64,000 nucleotides of DNA from Talpa occidentalis (taxonomy: Eukaryota; Chordata; Mammalia; Eulipotyphla; Talpidae), in NCBI RefSeq assembly GCF_014898055.3, contig NW_023601212.1, positions 53,184,329 through 53,248,328 of the forward strand, in the 5' to 3' direction. Below, piece after piece: positions 24,162 to 35,494 of the stretch. A program made the translations under genes and the position numbers. The notes beneath the pieces are model-generated. The model was not told the origin of the DNA and made no database searches. It saw nothing but the letters and a program-made list of their open reading frames with translations. Within the stretch, counting starts at the first letter, position 1; every line of letters starts with the position of its first letter.

Positions 24162-25157
24162 TGGGGTGGCGGGGGGTGGGGGGGTCCATCAGTATACTTT
24201 TTGGCCACATAGGGATATCTCTGATTTTAATGTCCTGAGCATTCACCCTAATAAAGCCTAATAAAGGCCCTTTAGACTCAGGTGGGAACACATTCTAGAC
24301 CTAGAGTCTCATATCCTTTCAAAATGAACCTTCCTGGGAACCAGCTCTGGAAGGTGGAGCGGGGTGCCAGGCAGAGCTGGCAACTAGATGAATAAGGAAA
24401 GGACACTTTCTTCCTGTACCCCTACCCCTGCTAAATGGACTCAGGAATCTTTGAGCTGATGACTGCAACAAAAACTTCTGGGAACTCCCCTGTTTAAAGC
24501 AGGGCTCTGCACAAAGTGGGTGGTAAAGTAGGGGAGATGGGAGTACGGGCTAAATTCCCTATCCTGATCCCCAGGGAGCTCACCTGGGACAAGTGGCACG
24601 TGGCATGTCAGGGAAGAACTGCAGGTTCTGCCCAGTGGGTGGAAGGAAAATGACCAGGAGGGATAGGGCCACCTGCAGGAGGACTAAGTGACCTCTCTGG
24701 GAGGCTGGGGGTGGAGTGGAGGGAAGGGGGAGGACAGGAAAGGAGGGAGGGAGGCGGGAGCAGAGGGAGTACAGGAAAGACTCAGGCAGTGAGACAGGGC
24801 AGCCCCACTGTACTTCCCAGGCTGCTGTCCAGATACAGCAGAAGGTTGAGCGTGTTGCTCTGGCCCCACCTCCCGAAGCACTCTCTGCAGCTGCTGGACA
24901 GGACACAAAAGCATGAGACAGAGACACCATCTCTGCTGAGTTTACCAAACTGCCCTTGGAGGCCACTGTGACAGAAGCCAGGGCAGGGGCCCCCCAGACT
25001 GCTGCCTGCCTTTCCCAGGTAAGCAACTATTTGTGCTAAATGAGGGGTGTGGAGCAAGGCTGTGGGAAGAGAGAAGGGCAGGAAGGGGCCCTGGGATGGG
25101 CTTGGTACAGTCTATGGAGGAAAGAAAGCAGCAGGACAGAGGGGGCTGAGCAAGTCC
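24162..25157. other. Unassigned stretch between the 44-bp repeats
   Basis: GC-rich and purine-rich (G/A tract at 24,700-24,770). Holds the candidate donor at 25,018. Open frames on both strands overlap and lack domains. Confidence 0.4.
24940..25024 (+). other. Candidate 5' non-coding exon end and splice donor
   Basis: CAG|GTAAGC at 25,016-25,024 is a near-perfect mammalian donor, about 3 kb upstream of the acceptor at 28,026 and on the same strand. No coding potential is visible before it. It could be the end of a ZNF648 5'-UTR exon, but a chance match is possible. Confidence 0.25.
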
Positions 25158-25201
25158 TGAGGTATCTGCGGTATCTATCCAGGAGAGTGCATAGGCCACA
25201 G
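25158..25201. repeat. 44-bp direct repeat, copy 2
   Basis: Second copy of the segment at 24,118-24,161, same orientation, 1,040 bp downstream. Confidence 0.9.
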
Positions 25202-26785
25202 CAGGGGGGGAGTTCCAGGAGGGGTTGTGCCTTGAGGCATCAGTGCTTGGGGAAAGCAGAGGGGCTACCACACGGTGCAGGAGACCAAGAATATTTCTCC
25301 AGACTTGTCAGGAAAACCAACCCTGAACTCGGCTTCCTCTCAGACTTCTTGGTGGTCGAGAGAGAGCCCCTGGCAGCTCCAGGAAGCAGGACATATTCAT
25401 AGGCGATATGGCCGCAGGCAGAGGAGGGAGACCCCAGCCAAACAGACCATCTGTCAGGCTGCTGAGATGCTAGCCTGCAGAGGGCTGCCCCAGGCGGCTC
25501 CTCTGTAGCCCCAGGAGTGGGGAGGAGAGCCGGCTATATATAGAAGGGGGTGCTGTGAGCTGGAGGTGGGGTGGGGGGCAGGTGATGAAAAGTGGTCTGT
25601 GAACAGTTCCACATGAATGCAAGCACATGTTGTCTCAGGGAAAAAAAAAAAAAAATACCCCAAAGAAGTCAGTTTCAATAAAATCCAAAGTCCCTTTTCA
25701 TCCCTGCTGGGGACCACTGTCCCTGAGGGGGCCTGCTGGCCTGACCTGGTTGTAGTCAGGTGGCCAGTGCTGTGTCCTCTCTGTTAACCGCACACATACA
25801 TCCACTTAGATCCAGCCACACTGGGACCTGACCTGGGGTAAAGTGAGGAGTTTGGGGGCGGAAGTTTGCCAAACTTCATGGCGCACGGGAACATGAGTCA
25901 GACACTGAACCCCAGTTACTATGATATCCCTCCATCTAGTACCTCTGTACCCAAGTAGAAAATGAGGCTCCTTCCCAGGGCTCCCCCTCTACAAACAGTA
26001 ACAGGGCTTCTGGGCAGCCGGGAGTTGGGGGAAGGACATGTAAGGGGATGGGGAACAGTTTAACTCTACCTGGCTTGATCGTGGGAACCCAGACTGTAGG
26101 ACTGGCTACCTAGACACCCCCAGGAGGCCAGGTGGGGTGCAGCAAGCTCTCAGCAGGGGTTACCGGGCACTAGCCTTTGCATGTCAGCAGCCAGCACACA
26201 AGGACTTCCACAGAGCAGGCACTGAGAGTCATGGCTCCATTCTTCGGCTATAGGAGAAAGGCCCAGAGGTGCTGACATGCAAACATCCAGCGACCCAGAG
26301 ACATCTGTCAAATGCATGGACATATCTCAGGGGGAGGAGGTGACACAGTGCCTCCTGCCTTAAAGAGGCACATTGGAGCCAGACCAGGTGCAGAGAAGGC
26401 TCCCTTCCTCCCTCTGCGAAGCTGGAAAGAGGAACTTTCCAACAGTAAACACTCAGTGACTCACACCCTTGACCACCCGGGGCAGAGATCTCTGCTGTAG
26501 CCTCACAGCTCCCTCGGAGGGCAGTTTGGGTCAACAAGAGCAGGGAGGAGCCCAGGAGTAAGGCTCTACAGCCCAGGCTCCTTGGCCCAGAAAACACAGG
26601 GGCTTTGATGCCTGTGGAGAGCAGTGGCTCTTCCCGCAGGGTGCTGTGGCTGCTCCTGGGCAAGGCCCAGACTCCACATGCCTCAGTCTGGAGGCTGCTG
26701 TAGAGGTGGCACAGCTCAGGGTTTAAAGGAATGGCCTTGAAGTTTAGCAAAACCCCCAGGGCTGCTGCTGTCTAGGAGCTGTGTG
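25202..26785. other. Upstream region of ZNF648, unassigned
   Basis: GC-rich non-coding DNA with the TATA-like motif at 25,534 and an A-run at 25,641-25,655. A 173-codon open frame on the minus strand (26,229-26,750) has no recognisable domain. Confidence 0.4.
25534..25544 (+). promoter_or_regulatory. TATA-like motif upstream of ZNF648
   Basis: CTATATATAGA lies in a GC-rich surround 2.55 kb before the ZNF648 start codon. It could mark a core promoter with a start near 25,565, but it competes with the donor at 25,018, which would put the promoter further upstream. No other promoter element is convincing. Confidence 0.2.
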
Positions 26786-26868
26786 AAGGTGGGCAGACGA
26801 GTTACCCCTTTCCAGCCTCAGTTTCCCGGTCTATAAAATGGAAGAGTATCATTATAATGGCCTGGTCT
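26786..26868 (+). mobile_element. MIR fragment
   Basis: 'ccagcctcagtttcccggtc' followed by 'tataaaatggaagagtatca' matches the MIR core. Confidence 0.7.
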
Positions 26869-27124
26869 GTAATATCTGCTGTGCACTGGGGTTCTCAGAA
26901 GGTTCCCACTGGACCACAGCAAACTTAGCCCTCTCATCAGAAATTGCCTTCCTCCTCCGCGAGAGTCCCTCATTCCAGCCACACCTGAGACATAAATCAC
27001 TCATGCAGATAATCCTTCCCAGTCACCCCCAGCAGGCTTTCACTGTGTCATCAAGCCGAAATAAAATCAGAAAAAACTCAGTGGCTCCCTTGTCTCAGGT
27101 CTTTCTGTCAAAACCCTAAGGCCA

Positions 27125-27195
27125 TGCTTCTCAAGTGAGGGTATGCATACCCCTGGGGGCATATGGGGCTTTGCCAGGAATATATGAGACCACAT
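27125..27195. mobile_element. Possible hAT-type DNA transposon end
   Basis: 'gggtatgcatacccctgggg' followed by 'gcatatggggctttgccagg' resembles ends of hAT-Tip100-like mammalian elements. Uncertain. Confidence 0.35.
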
Positions 27196-28007
27196 TAAAT
27201 ATTGTGCCTTTGGTGTTGTGGGGGAGGGATGGGGTCTTGGAGGGGAGAGGGTATTAAACAGTTAAACTGAAAGGAATTTCAGACTCTATTTTTATATTAA
27301 AACAAACAGGGAATGTGCATTCACGTGAATGTTTATGATGAAGCAGTATTTCAAAAACAGATCAAGCTTTCAGTGGGTGTCCCCTTACCCCCAGGAGTTA
27401 AGGAAGGACCCCAGCAATTTTAAGGGCTCTTCATTACAAAGGCCTCTTGTGCAAAGGCTTAAGCAGTGAGTGGCAGCTGGGAATGTTCTTGGAACATGCT
27501 GGGGTCTTTCTGACTTACCCCATTCTCCCAGGAGCAGCATCTTGTCTCTGGAAGAGGTGACCCATACAGCCCCGTGCCGGGGAGGTAATCTGAGCTGACA
27601 CCATCTCAAGATGGCAGAAGGCCAGGCTGGTTGTCCTGGAAGGAGGATGTAAGAGACCTGGGGGGAACCAGGCCTTGCCTCCACCCTCTCACCTCGCTTT
27701 CCCCTATGCTGAGAGCATACACCCAGCCAGAAGTTAGGGTTTGAGTCCCCCAACAGAGCTGGGAACAGCTGGCACTCAACTAATGTCCTATTGTTGCCCT
27801 CCCTGACAGCGCTGTCCCCTGGGGCTTCTAGCAACCCGAAGGGATTAAGAATGGCAGTGTGGATGTTTCAACAGAGCCCAGCTCCATCCCCTGTAAGGTG
27901 CAACAATATGGCCGTTATGCCCTCACACATATCCATGGCAACTGACACAGTGAGAGCCGAGGCCCTGAGGTCATGAAGGTGATTAAGCACACTCTTAGTG
28001 ATTTCCT
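27196..28007. other. Presumed intron just upstream of the ZNF648 coding exon
   Basis: No gene or clear repeat. Lies directly before the candidate acceptor. Confidence 0.4.
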
Positions 28008-28027
28008 CTTCAGTTCCTTTTTCCAGG
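28008..28027 (+). other. Candidate splice acceptor of the ZNF648 coding exon
   Basis: A pyrimidine-rich run (ttcctcttcagttcc then tttttccag) ends in AG at 28,025-28,026, 60 nt before the ATG. This fits a 5'-UTR intron with the whole coding region in the last exon, as I recall for human ZNF648. An earlier AG at about 28,012 is a possible alternative. Inferred from consensus only. Confidence 0.55.
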
Positions 28028-28086
28028 TATCCTGAGCCCAACAAAGGTCCTATCCAGGAGGTGCAGGAACAGAAGTGCCTGAAACC

Positions 28087-29799
28087 ATGGCCCAGGTGGA
28101 TCCCCAGAACAGGTTGGGTGCAGTGTCTCTTCTCTGCAGCTTGACTGAGGAGGCTCATGCCCCCCAGATGCTGAGCATGAACTTGGAGAGTGAGGATGAG
28201 GATGGTGGGGAGACAGGAGACAGAGGGGGCAGCAGTAACCTTGATCACCAGCTTCCTCCAAGAGGCAGCTCCCAAGTGACAAATGACCATCCCAGTTTGC
28301 CATGGCAGCACGCACCTGGCAAGGAGGAAGAGAAATTTTCTGACTCCGTTAGTGCTGAGGGTTTTGGGGGAAACCTAATGCCGATGCCTGGGAAGAAGGC
28401 CAGCTGGGGAAGAGATGCGTCAAAGATCCCCCAGACCCAGGCCTTGCCAGGGGCAAATGCGGCTCCAGGTACCCTCCCCAGCAGCCTCTCACACAAGTTA
28501 AGTCAGAGGCAACCTCTTAGAGTCATGTTAGCTACTGATGGTGATGATGAAGACTTGAGGGCAAACCCGCACACCACCACGATCGTCCCATCCAGCTTGC
28601 CTGGTACCGGAAGGTACTTCTGCGCACAGAAAGGTGTAGGCACATCTCCAGACAATTCCTCTCCCGTGTGTTTCCCCAAGCCTGGGGGCAGCTGGAACCT
28701 TTCCACGCTGGAGACGCACACACCAGCCCAGAGATCGGCCACCTCTGCCAACATGGCAGCGGCTGCGATGCCCAAAACACAGACAAGAGGCTGGAAGGAT
28801 CAGAACCCCTCAGGCACAGGTCAGGGGGCCCAAGGGGAGGCAATTGCCTACAAGTGCTTGCGGGACGGGAGGGCCTTGCAAAAGCCCAGCAAGCCGCTGA
28901 ACCCAGCCCAAACTCGGGGCAGCAAGCCTTACGCTTGCGAGCTGTGCGGGAAGGCTTACTCCCACCGCGGCACGCTGCAGCAGCACCGGCGCCTGCACAC
29001 TGGTGAGCGACCCTACCGGTGCCCCTTCTGCGACAAGGCCTACACGTGGTCCTCTGATCACCGCAAGCACCTCCGCACCCACACCGGCGAGAAACCCTAC
29101 CGGTGCCCGGACTGCGGCAAGGCCTTTGTGCGCTCCTCAGATCTGCGCAAACACCAGCGCAACATGCACAGCAACGACAAGCCTTTTCCGTGCACTCAGT
29201 GTGGCCTGACCTTCAACAAGCCACTGTCGCTGCTGCGCCACCAGCGCACGCACCTGGGCGAGAAGCCCTTCCGCTGCCCCGCCTGCGACCGGGAGTTCGC
29301 AGTGGCCAGCCGGATGATGGAGCACCAGCGCGTGCACTCCGGGGAGCGGCCCTTCCCCTGCCCCACCTGTGGCAAGTGCTTCACCAAATCCTCCAACCTG
29401 CTGGAGCACCAGACGCTGCACACCGGCCAGCGGCCCTTCAAGTGCGCAGATTGCGGGGTGGCCTTCGCACAGCCCTCACGCCTTGTGCGCCACCAGCGCA
29501 TCCACACTGGCGAGAGGCCCTTTCCCTGTGCGCAGTGTGGCCAGGCCTTTGCCCGCTCCTCCACCCTGAAGAGGCACCAACAGATCCACTCTGGGGAGAA
29601 GGGCTTCCTCTGTGCTGAGTGCGGCAGGGCCTTTCGCATTGCTTCTGAGCTGGCGCAGCACATCCGCGTGCACAACGGCGAGAGACCCTATCAGTGTGAA
29701 GACTGCGGCCAGGCCTTCACCAGGTCCAATCACCTCCAGCGACACCAAGCCAAGCACAGGTGCAAGAAGGAGCCCATTCTTGTTTGCTCTGACGAGTGA
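28087..29799 (+). CDS. ZNF648: ZNF648 orthologue, ten-finger C2H2 zinc-finger protein
   Basis: Intact coding exon for 570 residues, ending in TGA. The protein is a presumed nuclear, sequence-specific DNA-binding factor; its targets are not known to me. Residues 1-278 are low-complexity, with an acidic patch at 34-42 and no KRAB, SCAN or BTB domain visible. Residues 282-557 hold ten C2H2 fingers: 282-304, 310-332, 338-361, 367-389, 395-417, 423-445, 451-473, 479-501, 507-529 and 535-557. All Cys and His ligands are present. Finger 3 has four residues between its two His instead of three, and finger 2 has His where Leu is usual in the helix. Linkers are mostly TGE[R/K]P-like, with variants SNDKP, LGEKP, TGQRP, SGEKG and NGERP. 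The frame is open 12 nt further upstream to a GTG, but ATG 28,087 sits in a strong Kozak context (ACCATGG) and gives the N-terminus MAQVD that I recall for human ZNF648 (about 568 aa). The finger array, acidic patch and tail ending in SDE also match that protein from memory. Confidence 0.93.
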   Translation: MAQVDPQNRLGAVSLLCSLTEEAHAPQMLSMNLESEDEDGGETGDRGGSSNLDHQLPPRGSSQVTNDHPSLPWQHAPGKEEEKFSDSVSAEGFGGNLMPMPGKKASWGRDASKIPQTQALPGANAAPGTLPSSLSHKLSQRQPLRVMLATDGDDEDLRANPHTTTIVPSSLPGTGRYFCAQKGVGTSPDNSSPVCFPKPGGSWNLSTLETHTPAQRSATSANMAAAAMPKTQTRGWKDQNPSGTGQGAQGEAIAYKCLRDGRALQKPSKPLNPAQTRGSKPYACELCGKAYSHRGTLQQHRRLHTGERPYRCPFCDKAYTWSSDHRKHLRTHTGEKPYRCPDCGKAFVRSSDLRKHQRNMHSNDKPFPCTQCGLTFNKPLSLLRHQRTHLGEKPFRCPACDREFAVASRMMEHQRVHSGERPFPCPTCGKCFTKSSNLLEHQTLHTGQRPFKCADCGVAFAQPSRLVRHQRIHTGERPFPCAQCGQAFARSSTLKRHQQIHSGEKGFLCAECGRAFRIASELAQHIRVHNGERPYQCEDCGQAFTRSNHLQRHQAKHRCKKEPILVCSDE

Positions 29800-30300
29800 A
29801 GGATCCACCAGAAAACTCTCAGGGAAGGTGAAGACACTCTTAACCTCAGTGCCTGGAGCCCTCCTCCGTGAATGAGCTGCTTACACGATGTTGCCAACTA
29901 GTCTCTCCTCCTTGGAGGTCACCAACCATGTGGTGGTGCCTTTGATTTGCTACTTGACCTCTCTGGTGCACAACAACTGGAGGCTTGCTTTCTTTTGCAT
30001 CTCAGAGGCCGTATTTAATTAGAAAAGTATAAGACAAAGTAGGGAGAGCAGCTCTCGACGCCACCCCCTTGCTTGCAGGATCTCAAATCAATTGGAAATT
30101 ATAGAATTATAGGATGGATCCTATCTTGGGCACAGGAAGGGAAAAAATGGTCATGTCCTGTCCTTAAAGTCACAAGCTTTAAGACACAGAGCCGTGTTTA
30201 CACGCATAAAGAAAACCACAGAACATTCTCTGTCATAGAGAATATCTATCTTCCAAAGCTACAAAGCTCCACCCAGAATAACTCAGATTCAGCCAGCTAG
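29800..30300 (+). other. Presumed 3' UTR of ZNF648
   Basis: Non-coding sequence directly after the stop codon, with no repeat I recognise. I saw no clear AATAAA in roughly the first kilobase, so the true 3' end is not placed. The extent given is arbitrary. Confidence 0.35.
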
Positions 30301-31654
30301 CCCATCTTTTTTTCCTTTCCTACGGAAATGACTTTACCCTTGGGGGATGTCTTTATAAGTTTTGGCTTTGAAGTAAAGACCTTTAACATAAAGACAAGAG
30401 AGATTTATGACCCATGTTTAGGAGCCAGTTACTCTGAGGTCCGGAACAGCCTGAGCACCTGCTGAGGAAGTCCGTTCCTCTTCACAGCGGCTCTGGTAAC
30501 TGGAGCTAACCTGACTCTCACCCACAAATGCACATGTGCCTCCTCTCTGGACACCTCTTTTCCTTTCCCCACCCGGACAGGAATATTAAGTAATAATATT
30601 AAGTAAATATTAAGTAATATTCACCAAGGAATCATCCCACTTATGTATAAATTTCTCCATTTGGGCTTAATATGGTTCAGGAAAACTTTCAGTTCATTTA
30701 AACTTTCCAGGATCACGAACTCTGATTTCAAGTAAATAACACAAAGTAACCCCTTGCTGAACTGCTTGTTTACTTGGCTGTGTTTCAAAGTCCTTAGAAC
30801 CAGGTTGAAAATCTATGTGACTCACAGTTACGCTCTAGTGAGCTTACTGGAAATTTGTTTTACCAACAAGCATTCTTAATATGTATCGATACATGCATTG
30901 ATTTTATGCAGTTTCAAGTCAGTGGTTCTTCGCTTACACCTCAACTATGAGGAATCCATGACTTCAGAGGAAGAAATGATAGTCTTTATTGAGGATATCT
31001 TTAATATATTCCTAAAATTACCACCAAAGGGTGCCAAATCTAAATTTCTTTTGGATGATACCTGATTCAAATCCAGCGTGACTACTAAGTAGCATTCACA
31101 TATCTGATACAAAGAGAAGTGATATGTGTTGACATGCTTTCTTTGGTAAAGGTAACCTTAGGGCAAGAGATCTGACTACATGAATGGAGGTTTTCTATGT
31201 TAAATCCCTTAAATACAGCTATATGTCCAAATGAGTTAACTTATTGTCACAAGACTGAGAGGCACCCAGGGATCCCTAACTGTTAAGGGGTGCATATTTA
31301 AAGGGGCCCAGCCATCTACGACACAAAGCAAAGGAAGCAGACTCCTATTGTGAAAGATCTTTAAAAGAATGAGTGTGTACAGGGAGAGAAGAAAGGCTAT
31401 TAACCCCCCAAATTACCCTTTTCCTCATGGGCAAATGCCCAAACAGTGTTGGCAGGATTGCTGGTGCTGGAAAATTTGACACAAGTCTAAGGTTGCTTTT
31501 AACAGGGCATCATAAGGAAGGAGTTAGGCAGGTCCCCAAATGTGGGGACTGAGGAGAGATTTAGAATTCAAAATATACCAAATAATCCATCATGAAGTCT
31601 GAACAGTCGCTGTCATCATCTCTGCCGAGAACTAGGAGCAGCCCTTCCACCATG
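30301..31654. other. Unassigned, AT-rich
   Basis: Contains a small tandem tract of 'aatattaagtaa' units at 30,582-30,625. No gene seen. Confidence 0.45.
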
Positions 31655-31900
31655 TGTGTCTCACGCACATGTCTCTTCCAAGTATTTCTTCCAAATGTCT
31701 CTCCTTCATGTGTCTGTTCTTAGCCTCCTCAGAAATATCAGGGTACAAGTCAGAGCTGAAAAACAATGTCCCAACCCACATGTGTTCACTAACTCCACCC
31801 CTAGGTCCTAGCAACCCCCCCACTCCATTCAGGAAGTCAGATTTATGGCATGCCAAGGTGACTGCATGTAAATGGGGCCAGGAAAAATGTCACCTCCCCT
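31655..31900 (-). mobile_element. LTR-like repeat 'family Y', copy a
   Basis: Shares 'taactccacccctaggtcct' with 41,130-41,155 and 'attcaggaagtcaga' plus 'catgc' with 35,685-35,710. Orientation is inferred from the other copies. Much decayed. Confidence 0.4.
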
Positions 31901-32785
31901 TCATTGAGGTGTATCTGTAACAATCTGGTTCTGGGTCTGGCACAAGAGAAGTGGCTATGTTCTTAGTCCATCCCCATCATCTATCAGGGACAGGAAGTTG
32001 GGCTTCAGCTTTAGCTTATGCATTGGCAAAACCAGAATTATAATAATGGGGTAATAGAAGGAGTCATCCTAGCAGAAGAAATTTGATCATTGCAAAGGCA
32101 TTAAATTGGTAGAGAAGTCATAAGAATCAACCATAACCTTGTGACTATGAACAGAGTAAAAGCTAATATTTTTTTTCTGGGTAAGCAAGGAAATATTTGA
32201 AGACTGGAGTTATGCTCTTTCTTTGTATTCTTTTTTAAATGATGGTTGTTAGTACAGTTTTTAGTAGTTTAAGGTTTTGGTTTGGTTCTATAACTTTTTT
32301 GAGACAGTTCTTAGAATGACATAGAAATTATGTGACCTGTTAGCCTTAACACTTGCTGAACTCTAGCCTTGAATATTGACACAGGTATGCAGTGCATCTT
32401 GGAACCTAATTTTAGAGCTTATCGTGTGCTCTCATGCACAGCCAGGTTGGGACCAGAGGTGATGATTAAATTCTATCATTAGTAAACAGATGATATAAGG
32501 GTAAGAAAAACAGACAATTTGAATGATACCACAATAGATCTACTAGAATACTTTCTGACTTGGATATGGTGGATTCAAATTAACAAGTAGGTCTTGATGA
32601 GGTCCTATAATCTCATTTCTACAGATGAAATGTAGATTCTAGGTATAGATTTCAAGTGGGTTTCCCACTGAGTAGAGAGTGAAAATACTTCTTGTTAGTA
32701 GGCAGAAAAACTAGATTACCTTTGTGCTGGATTTAGAACTGTACAATATATTTCTGGAATGTAAAGGAATAGAATGTAATTATGA
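31901..32785. other. Unassigned, AT-rich
   Basis: No gene and no repeat that I can name. Confidence 0.45.
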
Positions 32786-33295
32786 CATAACAGTGATACT
32801 GCTATTAGATATTTATCCAAATAATATGTAAACTCTAATACAAAAAGATTTATCTTCACCTATGTATAATGCATTACTGTCCATAATTGCCGAGTCGTGG
32901 AATCAACCTAAGTGCCCTTCAACAGATTTGGAATATATACTCAACAAAATACTACACAATTGTGAAAAAAGATGAAATAGTGGCATTTGAGATAAAATGG
33001 ATGGGCCTTGAGTGATTATGTTAGGTGAAATAAGTCAAAAAGTGAGTTTCACTCACCTGTGGAATATAAATAACAAAAAATTATACAGTCAAAATACAGT
33101 AGGAATAAATCTTGAACTCAGTGAAAAAATATAATGCTTAACAGAAGGAATAGGGGAGAGGAAGAAGGGGGTGGGAGAAGGAGGTAGATAGGATATTGGT
33201 ATGGTGGTTTGTGGTGGGTAAATGGAAATGTGCACATAGGGAAGAACAAAAATGTAACCCCAAAAATTAAAATAAAAATTGAAAAAAGATTTTTA
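32786..33295 (+). mobile_element. Old L1, 3' end of ORF2 and tail
   Basis: 'ccataattgccgagtcgtgg', 'aacctaagtgcccttcaaca' and 'gtgaaataagtcaaaaagtg' mark the end of L1 ORF2, followed by a G/A-rich 3'UTR and an A-rich end. The frame is broken in many places. Confidence 0.8.
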
Positions 33296-33398
33296 AAAAG
33301 AATGAATATACGATCACCTTGCTCTTTAAAAATATTTAAATATTAATGATTGTAACTGAGAGTTTTCGAATAAGCACAGACTATTTTATACCACCAAT

Positions 33399-33662
33399 AT
33401 TTTTTTTAAGGTTTATTTATTTATATAAGAACTGGGGTACAGGCCAGCGGTGTGGGAGGTGAGAGGATTCACCAGAGACAGAATAGGGAACAGAACAGGC
33501 ATACTGACTGAAGTAAACTGTTGAGGGGAGCAGCGGGCGAGACAGGAGAGGTCTGCTCCGTGTGGGTATTTCCTTGGCCCGCTGGGAATCAAACCCGCGT
33601 TGCAGAGGATGTGGACAACTTCACAGCGCTGCGCTCAACCCATTGCGCCACAGGGGAGGCCC
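33399..33662 (-). mobile_element. tRNA-derived SINE
   Basis: TTTAAGGTTTATTTATTTATAT at the left and GCGCCACAGGGGAGGCC at the right. B-box complement 'ggaatcaaaccc'. An unusual A-run follows the head at 33,667-33,682. Confidence 0.85.
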
Positions 33663-34162
33663 TCACCAAAAAAAAAAAAAAAATAACTTAAAAAAGCATT
33701 ACAACATAATACATCGACTATATAATATATATAATGTATTGAACATATAATATAATGAAGAGAAACTCATCAATCCTGCAGTACCTATCACATAATCAAG
33801 TTACACTTTCAGGAAAATTGTCTTACTCTTTTCTGCAAATGTCTTGCTGAGTAGATACTAGGGGGAAGCAATCGCCTCGCTGTAGTCAAAAGTCACTGGA
33901 CTAGAGCATGGGGCACAAGTGGATGGCAACAATAAGTGTACTGAGCAAGAAAAGCCAGCTGTAAGGTAACTTGGCATAAATTCTACCTGAAAAAGTCTGT
34001 CTGTCCAAAGTGGAGACACTTGATTTCTCTTTTTCTAATAGAATCAGTGCTAGAATACAGGTTATCCTGACTCATATTTTTACCCCATATAATACTGAGC
34101 TACTTTTCTATAAATACATTGCATATCACAGCAGACAATCTTATGTCCCTGTTATGTAATTA
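33663..34162. other. Unassigned, AT-rich
   Basis: TATAAT-rich stretch near 33,715-33,760. Otherwise nothing recognised. Confidence 0.45.
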
Positions 34163-34177
34163 GAAAGCAGAATAGGG

Positions 34178-34450
34178 GGCCTCCCTGGTGGCGCAAGGGG
34201 CTAAGAAACAACCTATGAAGCTATCTGTAGCCACTGCGGCATGAGTTCGATCCCTGGCCAGGGAGTTACCCACATGGTGCAACCGACCTCTCCTCACTTG
34301 CCCACTGCTCCCCTCGGCAGTGTATTTCAGTCAGTCTGCCTGTTATGTTTCCCACTCTGTCTCTGGTGAGTCCTCTCACCTCTCACACCTCTGGCCTGTA
34401 CCCCAGTTCTTGTATGCATAAATAAATAAATCCTTTAAAAAAAAAAAAAA
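34178..34450 (+). mobile_element. tRNA-derived SINE, subtype B
   Basis: GGCCTCCCTGGTGGCGCAAG head, AGTTCGATCCCTGG B box and TTGTATGCATAAATAAATAA tail. Perfect 15-bp target duplication gaaagcagaataggg (34,163-34,177; 34,451-34,465). Confidence 0.93.
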
Positions 34451-34465
34451 GAAAGCAGAATAGGG

Positions 34466-35235
34466 CCTTCTTTGTGATAAAAAATTGAAAATTCCCCCTT
34501 GGACTAACGCTGTTTTCATAGTTTAGTTTGCCAAAACTCACTTAGATAGACCCAGTAAAAATGCTCATTTCTAAGTTTCTACTAAATAACAATTATCCTG
34601 GTGTATTTACAAGAGACTACAAATATCTGGATCCACATCATTTAGATAATAATGATAACAGTTCACACTACATAGTGTTATTGGATTCTGGAGCTGGAGC
34701 TCTCTGAGAAATAGAAATAATGGAGACTTTAGTCCCACAGCTATCAAGCAAGAGTTTATAAAAGCTTACACAATTCAGCATGAGGGGATCAGCATCGGGT
34801 ACAGGATCTGTATTACTGCTTCTTGAAAAAGAGGTGGAGGCTCTATTTAAGTAGTTTTAACTCAGCATAATTAAAGGTTTGAGGTCCTTTCTTTGTTCTT
34901 CTTTCCATGAGGTCTTCCATCTCTTGAGCTTTTAATTTCCTTGTTCCTGGGATCTCTTGTTTTGTCTTGATGAATTCCAACCTAAAGATGTTGTTAGCAA
35001 AGAGGGTTTGTTAGTGGTGAGAACTTTATTTCATCTAAAGTGTGTGTTGGAGAGAGCTTCCTTCTTAGAGATAGGGAGTGTCACTATCAGAGTGTGGGTG
35101 GATGATCTTGCCTTGCATTTTCAGTGGAGAAAATGCTACTTTCTATTTTATAATAACATGATCAGCCTCAGCCTGAGTTAATGACCAGTATCAGGGAGGA
35201 TCCCAAAACTCACAAGACCCTATCTCCTGCTTAAT
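34466..35235. other. Unassigned, AT-rich
   Basis: No gene or assignable repeat. Confidence 0.45.
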
Positions 35236-35402
35236 ACAACAGTACCCATTGTGTTAGAAACTGTTCTATGTGATTTACATATATTGATTTTATTTTTTTA
35301 AAGCAAACTTATGGTGATTATTATCCCCATTTTAAATATGAGGAAATCAAGAAACAAAAAAGTACTCAGAGTGTTATAGCTAGAAAGTAGTGTTACAGGG
35401 CA
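35236..35402 (-). mobile_element. MIR element
   Basis: 'gattattatccccattttaa' followed by 'atatgaggaaatcaagaaac' and 'gttatagctagaaagtagtg' match reverse-oriented MIR. Confidence 0.65.
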
Positions 35403-35494
35403 TCTCCAGGGGAAATGGCATGACTTGGTTGTGAGTCTTCATCCACACACTTAAAAACTCGGGACAAGACCCAAAAGCAGACACACAGAGGGAA

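Noticed and set aside
26229..26750. 173-codon open frame on the minus strand
   Set aside because: No recognisable domain, GC-rich DNA where long frames arise by chance, and no splice or promoter context.
29103..29675. Open frames of 150-170 codons on both strands inside the ZNF648 finger array
   Set aside because: They overlap the finger-coding frame and reflect its GC-rich repeated codon structure.
33710..33760. TATAAT-like motifs
   Set aside because: Simple AT-rich sequence. Bacterial promoter logic does not apply here.
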